The notes under the pieces were generated by a model that did not search any database, was not told the DNA's origin, and saw only the letters and a program-made list of their open reading frames with translations. Shown piece after piece: positions 44,798 to 52,923 of a stretch of 64,000 nucleotides of DNA (positions are counted from its first letter, which is position 1; every line of letters starts with the position of its first letter). This DNA is from an uncultured Fluviicola sp. (GTDB lineage: Bacteria; Bacteroidota; Bacteroidia; Flavobacteriales_D; Crocinitomicaceae), in NCBI RefSeq assembly GCF_902168135.1, contig NZ_CABHOL010000015.1, positions 466,284 through 530,283 of the forward strand, written 5' to 3'. The position numbers were made by a program, and so were the translations under genes.

Positions 44798-45397
44798 TTA
44801 GATGCCGTCTTTTTTCGGTCTGAATTGCTTAGGTTGTTGTTCTTGAGAAGCACTTTCTGCTATTTCAAAAATTCTTTTTTGTCTTGTTGTCTCTGTCCTT
44901 GCAAGTGCGATCCATTGCAGTAAAACCTTTTTCTTACTTTTACTTAGCGATGAAAAATAGTCTCCGGAATTCTCAAATTTTTCAAATGCTTTTTCCAATT
45001 CTGATGGAATAATTAATTCTTCCACTTCGTCTAAAATTGTCCAGGAACCATTTTGTTTTGCTAATTCGATTACTTCAAAACCTGCTTTGGTCATCAACCC
45101 TTTTTCCGTTAAAGTTTCAATTTTTTGCTTGTTGATTTTACTCCAGGTACTGTTGGGCTTTCGTTTGCAGAAATAGTGTCTGTGACTTTCACCATCCAGG
45201 GTTTCAGCTTTGCTGTCGATCCAGCCAAAACACAATGCCTCATCTACAGCATCACTCCAGGAAATTGTTGCCTTGGTTGACTTCTTATTATAAAAAATCA
45301 ACCAAACAGCATCTTTGTGACGGTGATTTTCCGCTAACCACTTTCGCCAATGCTGTTTGGTCTCAGGATAGAATAGTTCTATTTCCGGCTTATTCAT
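44798..45397 (-). CDS. YdeI/OmpD-associated family protein
   Basis: A 199-residue cytosolic protein. WRKWLAENHRHKDAVWLIFYNKKS and the following SWSDAVDEALCFGWIDSKAETLD are the family's conserved blocks; the C-terminal helices contain LEKAFEKFENSGDYFSSLSKSKKK. The family includes proteins linked to bacteriocin or stress resistance, with no proven reaction. It overlaps the DUF1761 gene by 4 bases (ATGA). Confidence 0.88.
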   Translation of the reverse strand: MNKPEIELFYPETKQHWRKWLAENHRHKDAVWLIFYNKKSTKATISWSDAVDEALCFGWIDSKAETLDGESHRHYFCKRKPNSTWSKINKQKIETLTEKGLMTKAGFEVIELAKQNGSWTILDEVEELIIPSELEKAFEKFENSGDYFSSLSKSKKKVLLQWIALARTETTRQKRIFEIAESASQEQQPKQFRPKKDGI

Positions 45398-45816
45398 TTT
45401 TTGCGAATTGCATGCAGGATAAAGCAGGACCCTAACATACCAACCAATTGAAATCCACCAACCAACAAACCATAACTCATGGGGTGTGGAATATTGGGAT
45501 TAATGGCAATGTCAAATGTATTGGCTACCAAAAATCCCAAACCTAGTACCAGGGCAAACTCAAGGACGGCTTTCTTCGTATGGATATTTAGCACCGCCAT
45601 CAATAAAGCTGTTGTAATAATTGTTGGTAGAATTGTTAAAGGTGGTCCGTAGAAATACATCGGGTCCGGATTGGCGGGCATTAAACCTGATTTGTCTAAT
45701 GTGCCGGCATATTGGTTTGGAAACAATACCGTGAACCATAACCAACCGAGAAAAGAATAAAATACCAATGATAGCAATACTGCTAACCAATTTATTTTTG
45801 AAATATATTTTATCAT
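45394..45816 (-). CDS. DUF1761-like integral membrane protein
   Basis: A 140-residue protein with four hydrophobic segments (INWLAVLLSLVFYSFLGWLWF, LPTIITTALLMAVLNI, AVLEFALVLGLGFLVANTFD and VGGFQLVGMLGSCFILHAI). INWLAVLLSLVFYSFLGWLWFTVLF fits the DUF1761 first helix. Function unknown. It is translationally coupled to the YdeI gene downstream and 11 bases from the DinB gene, so these form one operon. Confidence 0.75.
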   Translation of the reverse strand: MIKYISKINWLAVLLSLVFYSFLGWLWFTVLFPNQYAGTLDKSGLMPANPDPMYFYGPPLTILPTIITTALLMAVLNIHTKKAVLEFALVLGLGFLVANTFDIAINPNIPHPMSYGLLVGGFQLVGMLGSCFILHAIRKK

Positions 45817-45827
45817 TGTATTAAGAG

Positions 45828-46331
45828 TTATTTGTTTGATGGCATTAAAGAGTAAAATAAAAAGTCAGTTGATGGCATTTCTAAAAAACCCAAACTGTGT
45901 CCAATTGTTATAATTTGCCCACGATGATAGGTGCCGTGATTGAATAAATGTTGAAGATACTCTGCAAGAGGAAGGGTTGCTTCAAACCAGGGAGTTTTGA
46001 TATGCACCTTTTTAGATAATTCTTCATCCGTTAATTGGCTTACTTTTTCGGCAATTATTGCAGACCTGTTTAACAATCCGTCAAATACTTCTTTTGCTTG
46101 CAAGTTTTGCACACCATAACGATTTACAGCATCTTCGTTTTTGAATAAATCGGCACACCACATTTCTTCAATTGCCCAAATGTGGTTTAAGGTTTGAAGC
46201 ACACCGTTGAAACTTGATGGAACATCTTTTTGCAGTTGTTCTTCTGGTTGGTTACTTAACCATTTTACAAATTGCTGATTCGCATTTAAATTGTAAGCCG
46301 AATAGCTTGTCATTAATTCTTTGATACTCAT
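45828..46331 (-). CDS. DinB family protein
   Basis: A 167-residue four-helix-bundle protein. MSYSAYNLNANQQFVKWLSNQ-like sequence starts it, NHIWAIEEMWCADLF has one metal-ligand His, and LFNHGTYHRGQIITIGHSLG has the two others. This is the metal-binding triad of the DinB/YfiT superfamily, which includes thiol-dependent transferases. I start it at the ATG at 46331; a TTG at 46337 is the alternative. It lies in a unit with YdeI and DUF1761 genes and next to the WYL regulator. Confidence 0.88.
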   Translation of the reverse strand: MSIKELMTSYSAYNLNANQQFVKWLSNQPEEQLQKDVPSSFNGVLQTLNHIWAIEEMWCADLFKNEDAVNRYGVQNLQAKEVFDGLLNRSAIIAEKVSQLTDEELSKKVHIKTPWFEATLPLAEYLQHLFNHGTYHRGQIITIGHSLGFLEMPSTDFLFYSLMPSNK

Positions 46332-46399
46332 TTTCAATGCTTTTAAATTGTTTTGAGCAAAAGTAAAATGAGCTTATGACAACGGTATGTCAGGGGTAT

Positions 46400-47098
46400 T
46401 TAATGGTCGTGATATTTTTCAAAAAATTCCTGAAGTGTCATTTTATGAGGCGAAAATTGCTCTTGTTGAATTTGTAATTTTTGAATTCTGTCCAACCTAA
46501 AATATCTGAAACCTTTTCTTAGACGGCAATAGGCTACCATCAACCAGCCTTCTGTAATGTTTAATAACGCAAAAGGCTCAACAACTCTTTCACTCAATTT
46601 ATTTTCGGCATTGATGTAGTCTAATTTTACAAGGTAAAAGTTGGTGAGTGCAATTTGCAAAGAAGACAAAGTGTTACTTTGGATTTCATAATTTTCAAGC
46701 TTTGCAAATTTGGTTCTCAATGAAAGCAGATTGGCTTTGTCTTTCTCGCTTTGCCTTAAAACCGCCTTGATCTTGTCGATGGCTTCGGCGTAATCCTTAA
46801 TTAAGGAGCTGTCCCTGTTTTTTAACACTAATTGTTCTGCAAGAATTAAGGCATTTGCCTGGTTTTCACTGAACATAATAGGTGGAATTTTGTAGCCTTC
46901 CATCAACGTATAGCCTTTGCCATCTTCTGTCAAAATAGGCACGCCTGCTTGTTCCAGTGCTTTTAAATCCCTGTAAATAGTCCTTGTGCTAACGCCAAAT
47001 TTTTCTGCAAGTTTAGTAGCTGTAACAAGTCGTTTGGTTTGTAACTGTGTTAAGATTGCTACAAGCCTGGAAAGTCTTTTTGTATCGTTATCATTCAT
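46400..47098 (-). CDS. HTH-WYL transcriptional regulator (YafY type)
   Basis: A 232-residue regulator. The N-terminal winged HTH is seen in RLSRLVAILTQLQTKRLVTATKLAEKFGVSTRTIYRDLKALEQAGVPI (residues ~6-55). The WYL domain lies at about 135-225 with EGWLMVAYCRLRKGFRYFRLDRI. WYL proteins sense ligands or nucleic acids. It lies 62 bases upstream of the DinB operon on the same strand and probably regulates it. A composite repeat lies upstream of its start. Confidence 0.92.
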   Translation of the reverse strand: MNDNDTKRLSRLVAILTQLQTKRLVTATKLAEKFGVSTRTIYRDLKALEQAGVPILTEDGKGYTLMEGYKIPPIMFSENQANALILAEQLVLKNRDSSLIKDYAEAIDKIKAVLRQSEKDKANLLSLRTKFAKLENYEIQSNTLSSLQIALTNFYLVKLDYINAENKLSERVVEPFALLNITEGWLMVAYCRLRKGFRYFRLDRIQKLQIQQEQFSPHKMTLQEFFEKYHDH

Positions 47099-47157
47099 CC
47101 TTCAAATGTCAGAAAATTTTGCTTAGTCGCAGGATATTCTAAAATGACATGATCGGC

Positions 47158-47242
47158 TTGGTAATTTTTAGCGGAAAATCCTTGGGAATATAATTAATAA
47201 CCCCTGTAGGCGCGCGATTAATCGCGCGCCTACAGGGGTTAT
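47158..47242. repeat. Composite repeat: AT leader plus palindrome, copy 6
   Basis: Leader TTGGTAATTTTTAGCGGAAA continues with CCTTGGGAATATAATTAATA into a perfect 46-base palindrome (47197-47242), the longest in the window. It lies between the regulator and a hypothetical gene. Confidence 0.92.
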
Positions 47243-47261
47243 GACCGTCAATTGTATTTTT

Positions 47262-47690
47262 CTAAAAGATCCATTTCATGACCACAACAATTCCGACTAT
47301 AAGTGAAATGATGAGGATTATTCCGATCAGCCCACAACCAACCAGACTTATCCTGTCCACGATTGTCATCTTGTAATCTGATCTCGGTTCTAATTTTTGT
47401 TTGTCTGCCAACGGTTCAATATAATGAATAAATGCATCGCTGTTTTCATCTATCCAGTTTTCATCCGCTCCGAATGGAATGCTGCGCTTCGTCTTGTCCA
47501 CAAGCATTCCTTCAAAATCTTTGGCAGATTTTAAAAGTTCAAGTGCAAATAGTTCTAGTCCCTCCTTGTTGGCTCGTATAAAACTTTCATCAGAGTCGCC
47601 GCCATAAGTTGCAATTCCAAAAATTCCCTGTTGTTTCAATTCTTCTTCATCAAATTGCTCAATGATTTTTTGCAGTTCTTCTTTTGTCAT
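47262..47690 (-). CDS. Small membrane-anchored protein of unknown function
   Basis: A 142-residue protein with a soluble acidic N-terminal part (IIEQFDEEELKQQGIFGIATYGGD) and a C-terminal membrane anchor (GLIGIILIISLIVGIVVVM). No family recognised. It lies 40 bases after the phosphatase-fusion gene on the same strand. Coding is supported by length, start and composition. Confidence 0.6.
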   Translation of the reverse strand: MTKEELQKIIEQFDEEELKQQGIFGIATYGGDSDESFIRANKEGLELFALELLKSAKDFEGMLVDKTKRSIPFGADENWIDENSDAFIHYIEPLADKQKLEPRSDYKMTIVDRISLVGCGLIGIILIISLIVGIVVVMKWIF

Positions 47691-47730
47691 GTTGGTGTTT
47701 CAGTTGGTTTGAGTGCTTTCCATAAATCAA

Positions 47731-48450
47731 TCAAATAAGTTTTCGTTTGTAAATGTCTTCTACCTTATGCTTTAATAGGTCAATGAGTTCAGCATTCATG
47801 TAATCATAATCATCCGGAATGTATAGACAAACGATTCGCTTGTTTTGATAGATCTTCGGAAAATGCTTTCGGATATAGTTCCGGTGATGTGTCTCCATAA
47901 CGATGATGCTTTCAGCCCAATCCAGCAATTCAAGGGAAAGAACCGTGTTTGCCGATTTATCGGTTCCCGCCGACTTTACTTCAAAACGGTCGTCTTTTTC
48001 AAAGATTTGTTGAGCTGTTGCACTTCTCATTCGGTTTACTGTGCAAACAAAGAGTAACTTGAGTTTTTGGGCTTCAGCCCAGATCTTTCTCATAAACGGT
48101 ACAATTCGCCAGGTGTCTTCCAGGTTTTCCTGTTCAAAACAACACCAGTAATGAATGGTATATTCGTGCAGTTTAAAATCGGTTTGAAGAAGAGGTTTGA
48201 TTTGTCCGCAATAATGCAGGAAAAGCGCCTCTGATCCCTGATCTTCCGTTGCCTGAATAATAAATTCCATCAAGATGAATTTTTTGTTTTCATCTGTGAT
48301 TGATTTATAATGGGAAATATATTTGTCAATGTCGTTTGGATTCCCTTCTGTATATGACCAATCCTGCATTCCCGAATCGTATGGGATTGCTAACTCGATT
48401 GATAGTTCGTCAATCGCTTTTCGTGTTCCGCATCTAAAGGTTGGTTCCAT
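47731..48450 (-). CDS. Low-molecular-weight protein-tyrosine-phosphatase-like protein with extra N-terminal domain
   Basis: The C-terminal ~110 residues (from KLKLLFVCTVNRMRSATAQ) fit the COG4551-type LMW phosphatase: the P-loop is VCTVNRMRS, a Cys-x5-Arg. The late YIPDDYDYMNAELIDLL contains the general acid region. A ~125-residue N-terminal segment (KAIDELSIELAIPYDSGM, then EALFLHYCGQIKPLL, then HYWCCFEQENLEDTW) matches no family I know. Most members of this phosphatase group are only about 110 residues, so a fusion is likely. It may act on protein or nucleotide phosphates; unproven. Confidence 0.72.
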   Translation of the reverse strand: MEPTFRCGTRKAIDELSIELAIPYDSGMQDWSYTEGNPNDIDKYISHYKSITDENKKFILMEFIIQATEDQGSEALFLHYCGQIKPLLQTDFKLHEYTIHYWCCFEQENLEDTWRIVPFMRKIWAEAQKLKLLFVCTVNRMRSATAQQIFEKDDRFEVKSAGTDKSANTVLSLELLDWAESIIVMETHHRNYIRKHFPKIYQNKRIVCLYIPDDYDYMNAELIDLLKHKVEDIYKRKLI

Positions 48451-48453
48451 GAT

Positions 48454-48768
48454 TTAGTTAATTACTGAGGGATTCAATACCTTTTCCAAATCGCCTTGAT
48501 TGAGCAAATCTTCAATAGCTTGTTGAATACACTCTCTGGTCAATTCTTTGACGAACAAATCCGGTGGTATTTGATAAATCCCATTCCTGTTTTGCCCTGT
48601 TTTTTTGTCTTCATCAACAGCCGTTTGCAAATACCGGTACGTCCAGACATTCAGGCCGTAATGCCGTCCGTCCTTTAAATCAACGTGAATATTACAGTAT
48701 TCATTTTCGATGTCCCAGTTTGATGGATCTACTTCCTCAAATTCCAGCCACAGTGTAAATTCGGTCAT
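48454..48768 (-). CDS. Small cytosolic protein of unknown function
   Basis: A 104-residue acidic protein (starts TEFTLWLEFEEVDPSNW, with LNVWTYRYLQTAV later). No signal or membrane segment. It is 3 bases upstream of the phosphatase-fusion gene, so the two are co-transcribed. The style resembles small immunity-type proteins, which is a guess only. Confidence 0.6.
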   Translation of the reverse strand: MTEFTLWLEFEEVDPSNWDIENEYCNIHVDLKDGRHYGLNVWTYRYLQTAVDEDKKTGQNRNGIYQIPPDLFVKELTRECIQQAIEDLLNQGDLEKVLNPSVIN

Positions 48769-48769
48769 G

Positions 48770-49171
48770 TTAATGAAGTGTTTTTAAAGAAATCAAATGC
48801 TTTGTCTTCTTGCTGTTCTCATAGACTTCTCTAAAATAGACAGCTTCCCTTGTTTTTACATAAGCGTCATTTTCACCGATGTAATGATCAATTACTTTAT
48901 ATGGAATGATGGAGTCGTTCTTTAGTTTAACGAATATACAATACTTGGGGAATGCTTTTAATAGTTCACCTGGCGAATCACTAACAACCGCTACAAGTTT
49001 TGAAATCTGCTGTGTGGTCAATTGCACGGAAACGGTGTCATGAAGTGCTTTTTTTATTTCAGCTGTTTCAATTTCTGATGCATCTAGTTTGGATAGGTGG
49101 TGAACATTACCGGACTTTGTTCCCGAACAGGAAGAAATGGCTAGCAATAAAAGAAGAGGCATGATTTTCAT
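48770..49171 (-). CDS. Small lipoprotein of unknown function
   Basis: A 133-residue protein with a signal peptide and lipobox (LLAISSC). The mature part is polar with a beta-like centre (YCIFVKLKNDSIIPYKVIDHYIG). No domain recognised. It ends one base from the next start, so it shares the operon with the genes at 48454 and 47731. Confidence 0.62.
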   Translation of the reverse strand: MKIMPLLLLLAISSCSGTKSGNVHHLSKLDASEIETAEIKKALHDTVSVQLTTQQISKLVAVVSDSPGELLKAFPKYCIFVKLKNDSIIPYKVIDHYIGENDAYVKTREAVYFREVYENSKKTKHLISLKTLH

Positions 49172-49248
49172 GGTGTTAAGGTATAAATAGTTTCGAAATT
49201 ATAAGGGCGTTCTTTACCTAAGGGATTGGCGGTTGTTCAGCCTTTGCT

Positions 49249-49563
49249 TTAGCTAAAATTGCCGGTAGTACGTTTATCGTATTTGAAGTTTGATCGCTCA
49301 GACTCCTTGATCACATATTTCACAGAATTTTCTGTGCACGCTCCAAATTTCAGAAAATTCATGCGGCCTTCTTCCAGAGTTATATGATTGGGTCCCGAAT
49401 GTGTTTTTAATTCGGTCAAATCATGTCCATCATCTTCCCAAAAACAAATTTCACAGATTTCATATTCACCTCTATTCGTTAGAGTGAAATAATCACAACA
49501 TGGACATTGTTTGAGTTTAGCTTTCATTTTTAGGATCTTGGGAATTCTACAATTATTCTGCAT
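49249..49563 (-). CDS. CPCC-type cysteine-rich protein
   Basis: A 104-residue protein with KQCPCCDYFTLTNRGEYEICEICFWEDDG, the zinc-ribbon-like CPCC motif followed by CxxC. This is the CPCC family (short zinc-binding proteins of unknown role). The ATG at 49563 overlaps the preceding gene by 11 bases; an internal ATG at 49527 (KAKLKQCPCC) is also possible. It is coupled to the HEAT-like gene upstream. Confidence 0.85.
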   Translation of the reverse strand: MQNNCRIPKILKMKAKLKQCPCCDYFTLTNRGEYEICEICFWEDDGHDLTELKTHSGPNHITLEEGRMNFLKFGACTENSVKYVIKESERSNFKYDKRTTGNFS

Positions 49564-49948
49564 TATTCATTTTCTTCTCAAACTCTTCCATGGTAATAAT
49601 CCCAAGCCGTGATAATGCCATAGAGAAATAGGGTTCGAATTCTTGTCCACTACCGTTGTTTTTTATTTCAGTGAGCATTGGTACAACTTCTGTATTTTCT
49701 TTGAAAAGATGAATCCGTTTTAATGCGGCAAGTGTTACGTGAAAGTCCGGATCATTTAAAATGGCGTATTTCAGAAAGGGAAAGTATTCGGATTTACCGG
49801 TATCACCAACTACCATGATTACACCCAATCTATTCTCCGCACGTAACCTGGTAAATTCATCAAAAGTTGGAATAGGTTTCTTTTGGTTGGGATGTCTGGA
49901 TGGTTGTTTTTTGTCTTGTTTGCCGAATAGTTTGTTGAAGATGCTCAT
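49553..49948 (-). CDS. HEAT-repeat-like protein of unknown function
   Basis: A 131-residue cytosolic protein. FPFLKYAILNDPDFHVTLAALKRIHLF has the helical hairpin style of HEAT-like repeats. There is no signal peptide. It overlaps the CPCC protein gene, so the two are probably translationally coupled. Its role is unknown, and an immunity or adaptor function cannot be shown. Confidence 0.6.
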   Translation of the reverse strand: MSIFNKLFGKQDKKQPSRHPNQKKPIPTFDEFTRLRAENRLGVIMVVGDTGKSEYFPFLKYAILNDPDFHVTLAALKRIHLFKENTEVVPMLTEIKNNGSGQEFEPYFSMALSRLGIITMEEFEKKMNNAE

Positions 49949-50000
49949 GTCTAAAAGTTTTTTGTCTACCCGGATGTCAAGTACTCGTGCCAGTAAGGGT

Positions 50001-50459
50001 TTAATTGGTGTTATTATCTTTTCTGAAAAAGTTTTTTATTCGCTGAATGATTGGTACCAGTGCTGCAATGACCATAATAACCATGCTTGATACCCATAAC
50101 CAATAACCTGACTGAAGTTTTGTAATATATCCTTTATGTCCGGCTTCATTTAACCAAACAGTTCCGCCTTTTAGGAAAGTTAATGCGATAAAAAGAGCAA
50201 TCACTGAAAAAATCAAACTTAAAACAGGGACTTTCTTATTTGTGAAAATAGCAGTTATAAAAAATGGGTTGGCAAACCAGGCAGAATAAGTACTTCCCAT
50301 AAATAGTGCAGCAAACCAACCGAAAAGAAGATCAGCCAATCCACTTAAAGGCCCGGAGCATGAAACATTCGTACAGTAAGTAGGACACAATAAGGAAATT
50401 CCCAGAATAATTAGGGAAATCACCCAGATGGTTTTTCTGATTTTTTCGGTTTTTGTCAT
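50001..50459 (-). CDS. Integral membrane protein of unknown function
   Basis: A 152-residue protein starting at the ATG at 50459; a GTG six bases upstream is the alternative. Four hydrophobic segments (IWVISLIILGISLLCP, LLFGWFAALFMGSTYSAW, VLSLIFSVIALFIALTFL and SGYWLWVSSMVIMVIAALVP) and the loop CPTYCTNVSC with several Cys are visible. No known family. It stands alone on the minus strand, 52 bases from the HEAT-like gene. Confidence 0.68.
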   Translation of the reverse strand: MTKTEKIRKTIWVISLIILGISLLCPTYCTNVSCSGPLSGLADLLFGWFAALFMGSTYSAWFANPFFITAIFTNKKVPVLSLIFSVIALFIALTFLKGGTVWLNEAGHKGYITKLQSGYWLWVSSMVIMVIAALVPIIQRIKNFFRKDNNTN

Positions 50460-50505
50460 AATCACTTACGTTCTTTGTTCAGGTGCTGAAATCTCTATTG
50501 GTTTA

Positions 50506-51036
50506 TTATTTTATCCTCGTATTATGAGATATTAATAATTCTCCCGTTAAATCAAATTTTGGATTAACAATATTAAAAGGCTCTTCCTGAATTTCAAAAT
50601 CAATTAACGCCAATTGCAGAAAATCATTCGATCTGAATTGGAGTAATAACATTACAGGGATGTATATTTTTTCCTCTTTTAATGCTCCATTTTCATCCAA
50701 TTCTTGGTAGAAATCCCACTCAAATTCAACATCGATGATTTCTGAGCCAATTATAGAATTTATCCCGGAATTTCTTTTTAAATCTACTTCGTAAGCCGGT
50801 GCTTCTCCAAGTAAGGTGTCAATTGTCGTATTCAAAACAAAATCAAATCCTTCTTGTTCATAATTCCAACCAAAACCAAAGGTCTCGCTATCGGTATCTA
50901 TTTGAATCCCACCATCAATTACCCACATCGATTTTTGTTCAAAATCCAGGTAGCTGTCATTAATATTGAAAAATGTAATGTTGGTGATTTTCTTATTTAC
51001 TAAATAAGATTTGATGTCTGATTCAATCTCTTTCAT
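50506..51036 (-). CDS. Cytosolic protein of unknown function
   Basis: A 176-residue protein rich in Phe, Asp and Glu (FDFVLNTTIDTLLGEAPAYEVD, EFEWDFYQELDENG). No signal peptide, no membrane segment and no family recognised. The composition is typical of soluble beta-rich proteins. A composite repeat and a possible RAYT remnant lie upstream of its start. Confidence 0.58.
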   Translation of the reverse strand: MKEIESDIKSYLVNKKITNITFFNINDSYLDFEQKSMWVIDGGIQIDTDSETFGFGWNYEQEGFDFVLNTTIDTLLGEAPAYEVDLKRNSGINSIIGSEIIDVEFEWDFYQELDENGALKEEKIYIPVMLLLQFRSNDFLQLALIDFEIQEEPFNIVNPKFDLTGELLISHNTRIK

Positions 51037-51061
51037 GATGGTGTATGCTTAATAAAGGCTA

Positions 51062-51115
51062 GCGTGCTAAAGTGCTAAATTAAAGGAAATGATGTTCCAG
51101 TCACCTCGATTTCCC
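51062..51115 (-). pseudogene. Possible third RAYT 3'-end remnant
   Basis: Plus-strand GTGCTAAATTAA (51072) then a short stretch ending in TCGATTTCC aligns with the region after the RAYT remnant at 42261. Minus-strand reading gives EIEVTGT, similar to EIDLMGT of the intact RAYT end. Similarity is short and partly decayed, so confidence is low. Confidence 0.35.
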
Positions 51116-51136
51116 TAATTGATTGATTTTTTTGGT

Positions 51137-51198
51137 CCCTTGGGAATATAATTAATAACCCCGTTAGGCGCGCGATTAATCGCGTGCCTAACGGGGTT
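51137..51198. repeat. Composite repeat: AT leader plus palindrome, copy 7 (leader shortened)
   Basis: Begins CCTTGGGAATATAATTAATA (upstream leader part lost) and runs into a 42-base palindrome (51157-51198, one G-T position) with a T run after it. It lies 28 bases from the siderophore-interacting gene stop. Confidence 0.88.
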
Positions 51199-51225
51199 TT
51201 AAATACGTAAATCACATTTCAGTAG

Positions 51226-51936
51226 TTATAAACCTTTTTTTCCTTCAAGCCAATATCCTTGTGAATAGACACTTCCTCGTGTTTGATGCTTCAGAACCTT
51301 TCTGAATGTTTGAACTGATTTGACGTTTCCTACTAACGCAAAATTGCCGGTGTTCCATTCCTTGGTTTTAAACAATGGTAAATCGCATATCCATTTTTCA
51401 TTTCTGAATGAATCGTTTTTTACAAAAACAGTAAAGTTTTCTAATCCCAAAAGTTTGGGAACATTTTTGTTCTCTTCATCCAGTTCAAAATAGAATTGAA
51501 ATGGATGATTATTGCTTTTCAGGATTGGTAAAAATGCACAAGCAAGACCTAATGAAGTTTCATCGCCAAAAAAGAATTGATTTTCTATACTTGGGTCGTA
51601 TAATTTTTTTCCTCTCGATGGACCAATATATGTTTCATCACCTACATTTAAAGAATCAAAATAGTTGCTTCCAACTCCATTTTTATGAATATGAAATATG
51701 ATATCTATTATTCCTTTTTCCTTATCGTGATAAGCAGCTGTATAATTCCTGTATTCAGTTTCGGAAACACGAAGCACATTGGCATAGCCGATCTGAAAAT
51801 TCATTTTTGATACATCTCCCTGAAAGCGTATTTTCTTAACCTGTGAACTGATGTAGGAAGTTTCTAAAACTTTTGCGTTTGGTCTAAGTGTGCTTTCGAA
51901 CAAATTACCTACCCATTTTGGTATACTTGAAATCAT
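51226..51936 (-). CDS. Siderophore-interacting protein (flavin-linked ferric reductase-like)
   Basis: A 236-residue FAD/NAD(P)-binding reductase-like protein of the SIP family, which reduces ferric siderophores in the cytosol. YRNYTAAYHDKEKGIIDIIFHIHKNGVGSNYFDSLNVGDETYIGPSRG matches the flavin and phosphate-binding portions. FFFGDETSLGLACAFLPIL is the NAD(P) region and WNTGNFALVGNVKSVQTFRKVLK the C-terminal part. It lies directly upstream of an AraC gene on its strand, so iron-related regulation is possible (inference). Confidence 0.85.
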   Translation of the reverse strand: MISSIPKWVGNLFESTLRPNAKVLETSYISSQVKKIRFQGDVSKMNFQIGYANVLRVSETEYRNYTAAYHDKEKGIIDIIFHIHKNGVGSNYFDSLNVGDETYIGPSRGKKLYDPSIENQFFFGDETSLGLACAFLPILKSNNHPFQFYFELDEENKNVPKLLGLENFTVFVKNDSFRNEKWICDLPLFKTKEWNTGNFALVGNVKSVQTFRKVLKHQTRGSVYSQGYWLEGKKGL

Positions 51937-52015
51937 TGTTTATTGCTTTTTAATTCAATGCAAAGGAACAATGATTGGAAATTTCAATCTATGCAGGAAC
52001 AAGGTAAGTATTGGA

Positions 52016-52891
52016 TTAATCGTGGTTTTTGTTTCGGAACGCCAAAGCGGTCTTACCGGAAACTTTGGTAAACAGCCTTGAAAAATAAGGGTAGTCGTCA
52101 TAGCCTAATTCGGTGGCAATTTCTTTTACCGACATATTAGAATGATAAAGCAAGCGTTTGGCTTCCAAAACGACACGTTGCTGTATATGATGCGAAACAG
52201 AAAATCCCGTGGCGTTTTTAACACATTCGTTTAAATAAGATGAGGAAATATTTAATTGCTGTGCGTATTCTGTCGGTCGTTTGGCAGAAGCAAAATTTCG
52301 TTCCAACAACTCTTTAAAGGCTTTGGTTAGGATTTCATACCGTGAAAGTTTGTCAAATGGTTTTGATTGGACTAAATACTGTGAAATAACAAGTCCGATT
52401 AAGGTGTTGCAGCTGCCGTTTAGCAAAGGGTAATATAGTTTTTCGTTTTTACGTTCAGCTAATTTTAAGCAAAACGATACAGCTTCCGTAATAATTGCAA
52501 ACGATTCTTGATTTAATTGCAAAGGTTTGACTGGTGTTATATCTTCTAATAATTTCAGGTATTCAGGATTCAGATTTTCATTACTAATTGCCCAAATACT
52601 TGCAGTTGCATTTTTGAACGACAAGGTTCTGTGCACTTGATTTTGATGAATAAAAACAACCGATGAAGGTTCTATGGTGTATTCCTGAAAGTCAATTTCA
52701 ATGGTCGTTGTTCCTTTTTCCTGTAAAAAGAACAAATGATATTCGTCCCTATGCGATTGCTTTATGTTGTCAATTTCTTCAAGCTGCTCGAATAATTGAA
52801 AATCTTCGCTGGACATTTTGCCTACAAAAATGCCTGTGCCGAAGTCAGCCAACATAGGATTTACAGGAATAGGATTTACTTTTTTGGACAT
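52016..52891 (-). CDS. AraC-family transcriptional regulator
   Basis: A ~292-residue regulator with a cupin-like sensor domain (residues ~15-150) and a C-terminal AraC HTH: NISSSYLNECVKNATGFSVSHHIQ and ELGYDDYPYFSRLFTKVSGKT. I chose the ATG at 52891; a longer ATG at 52954 lies upstream of the -7 element at 52916-52923. The siderophore-interacting protein gene follows on the same strand (79 bases), making it a likely target. The effector is unknown. Confidence 0.9.
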   Translation of the reverse strand: MSKKVNPIPVNPMLADFGTGIFVGKMSSEDFQLFEQLEEIDNIKQSHRDEYHLFFLQEKGTTTIEIDFQEYTIEPSSVVFIHQNQVHRTLSFKNATASIWAISNENLNPEYLKLLEDITPVKPLQLNQESFAIITEAVSFCLKLAERKNEKLYYPLLNGSCNTLIGLVISQYLVQSKPFDKLSRYEILTKAFKELLERNFASAKRPTEYAQQLNISSSYLNECVKNATGFSVSHHIQQRVVLEAKRLLYHSNMSVKEIATELGYDDYPYFSRLFTKVSGKTALAFRNKNHD

Positions 52892-52915
52892 TGTTTCTAT
52901 TTTCTCAACACAAGT

Positions 52916-52923
52916 CAAAGTTA
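52916..52923 (-). promoter_or_regulatory. Bacteroidetes -7 element TAACTTTG
   Basis: A perfect TAnnTTTG match 24 bases before the ATG at 52891. It supports that start for the AraC gene. No good -33 partner is visible. Confidence 0.42.

Noticed and set aside
16030..51198. CRISPR array as explanation of the repeated palindromes
   Set aside because: Copies are thousands of bases apart, with no regular spacers and no cas genes.
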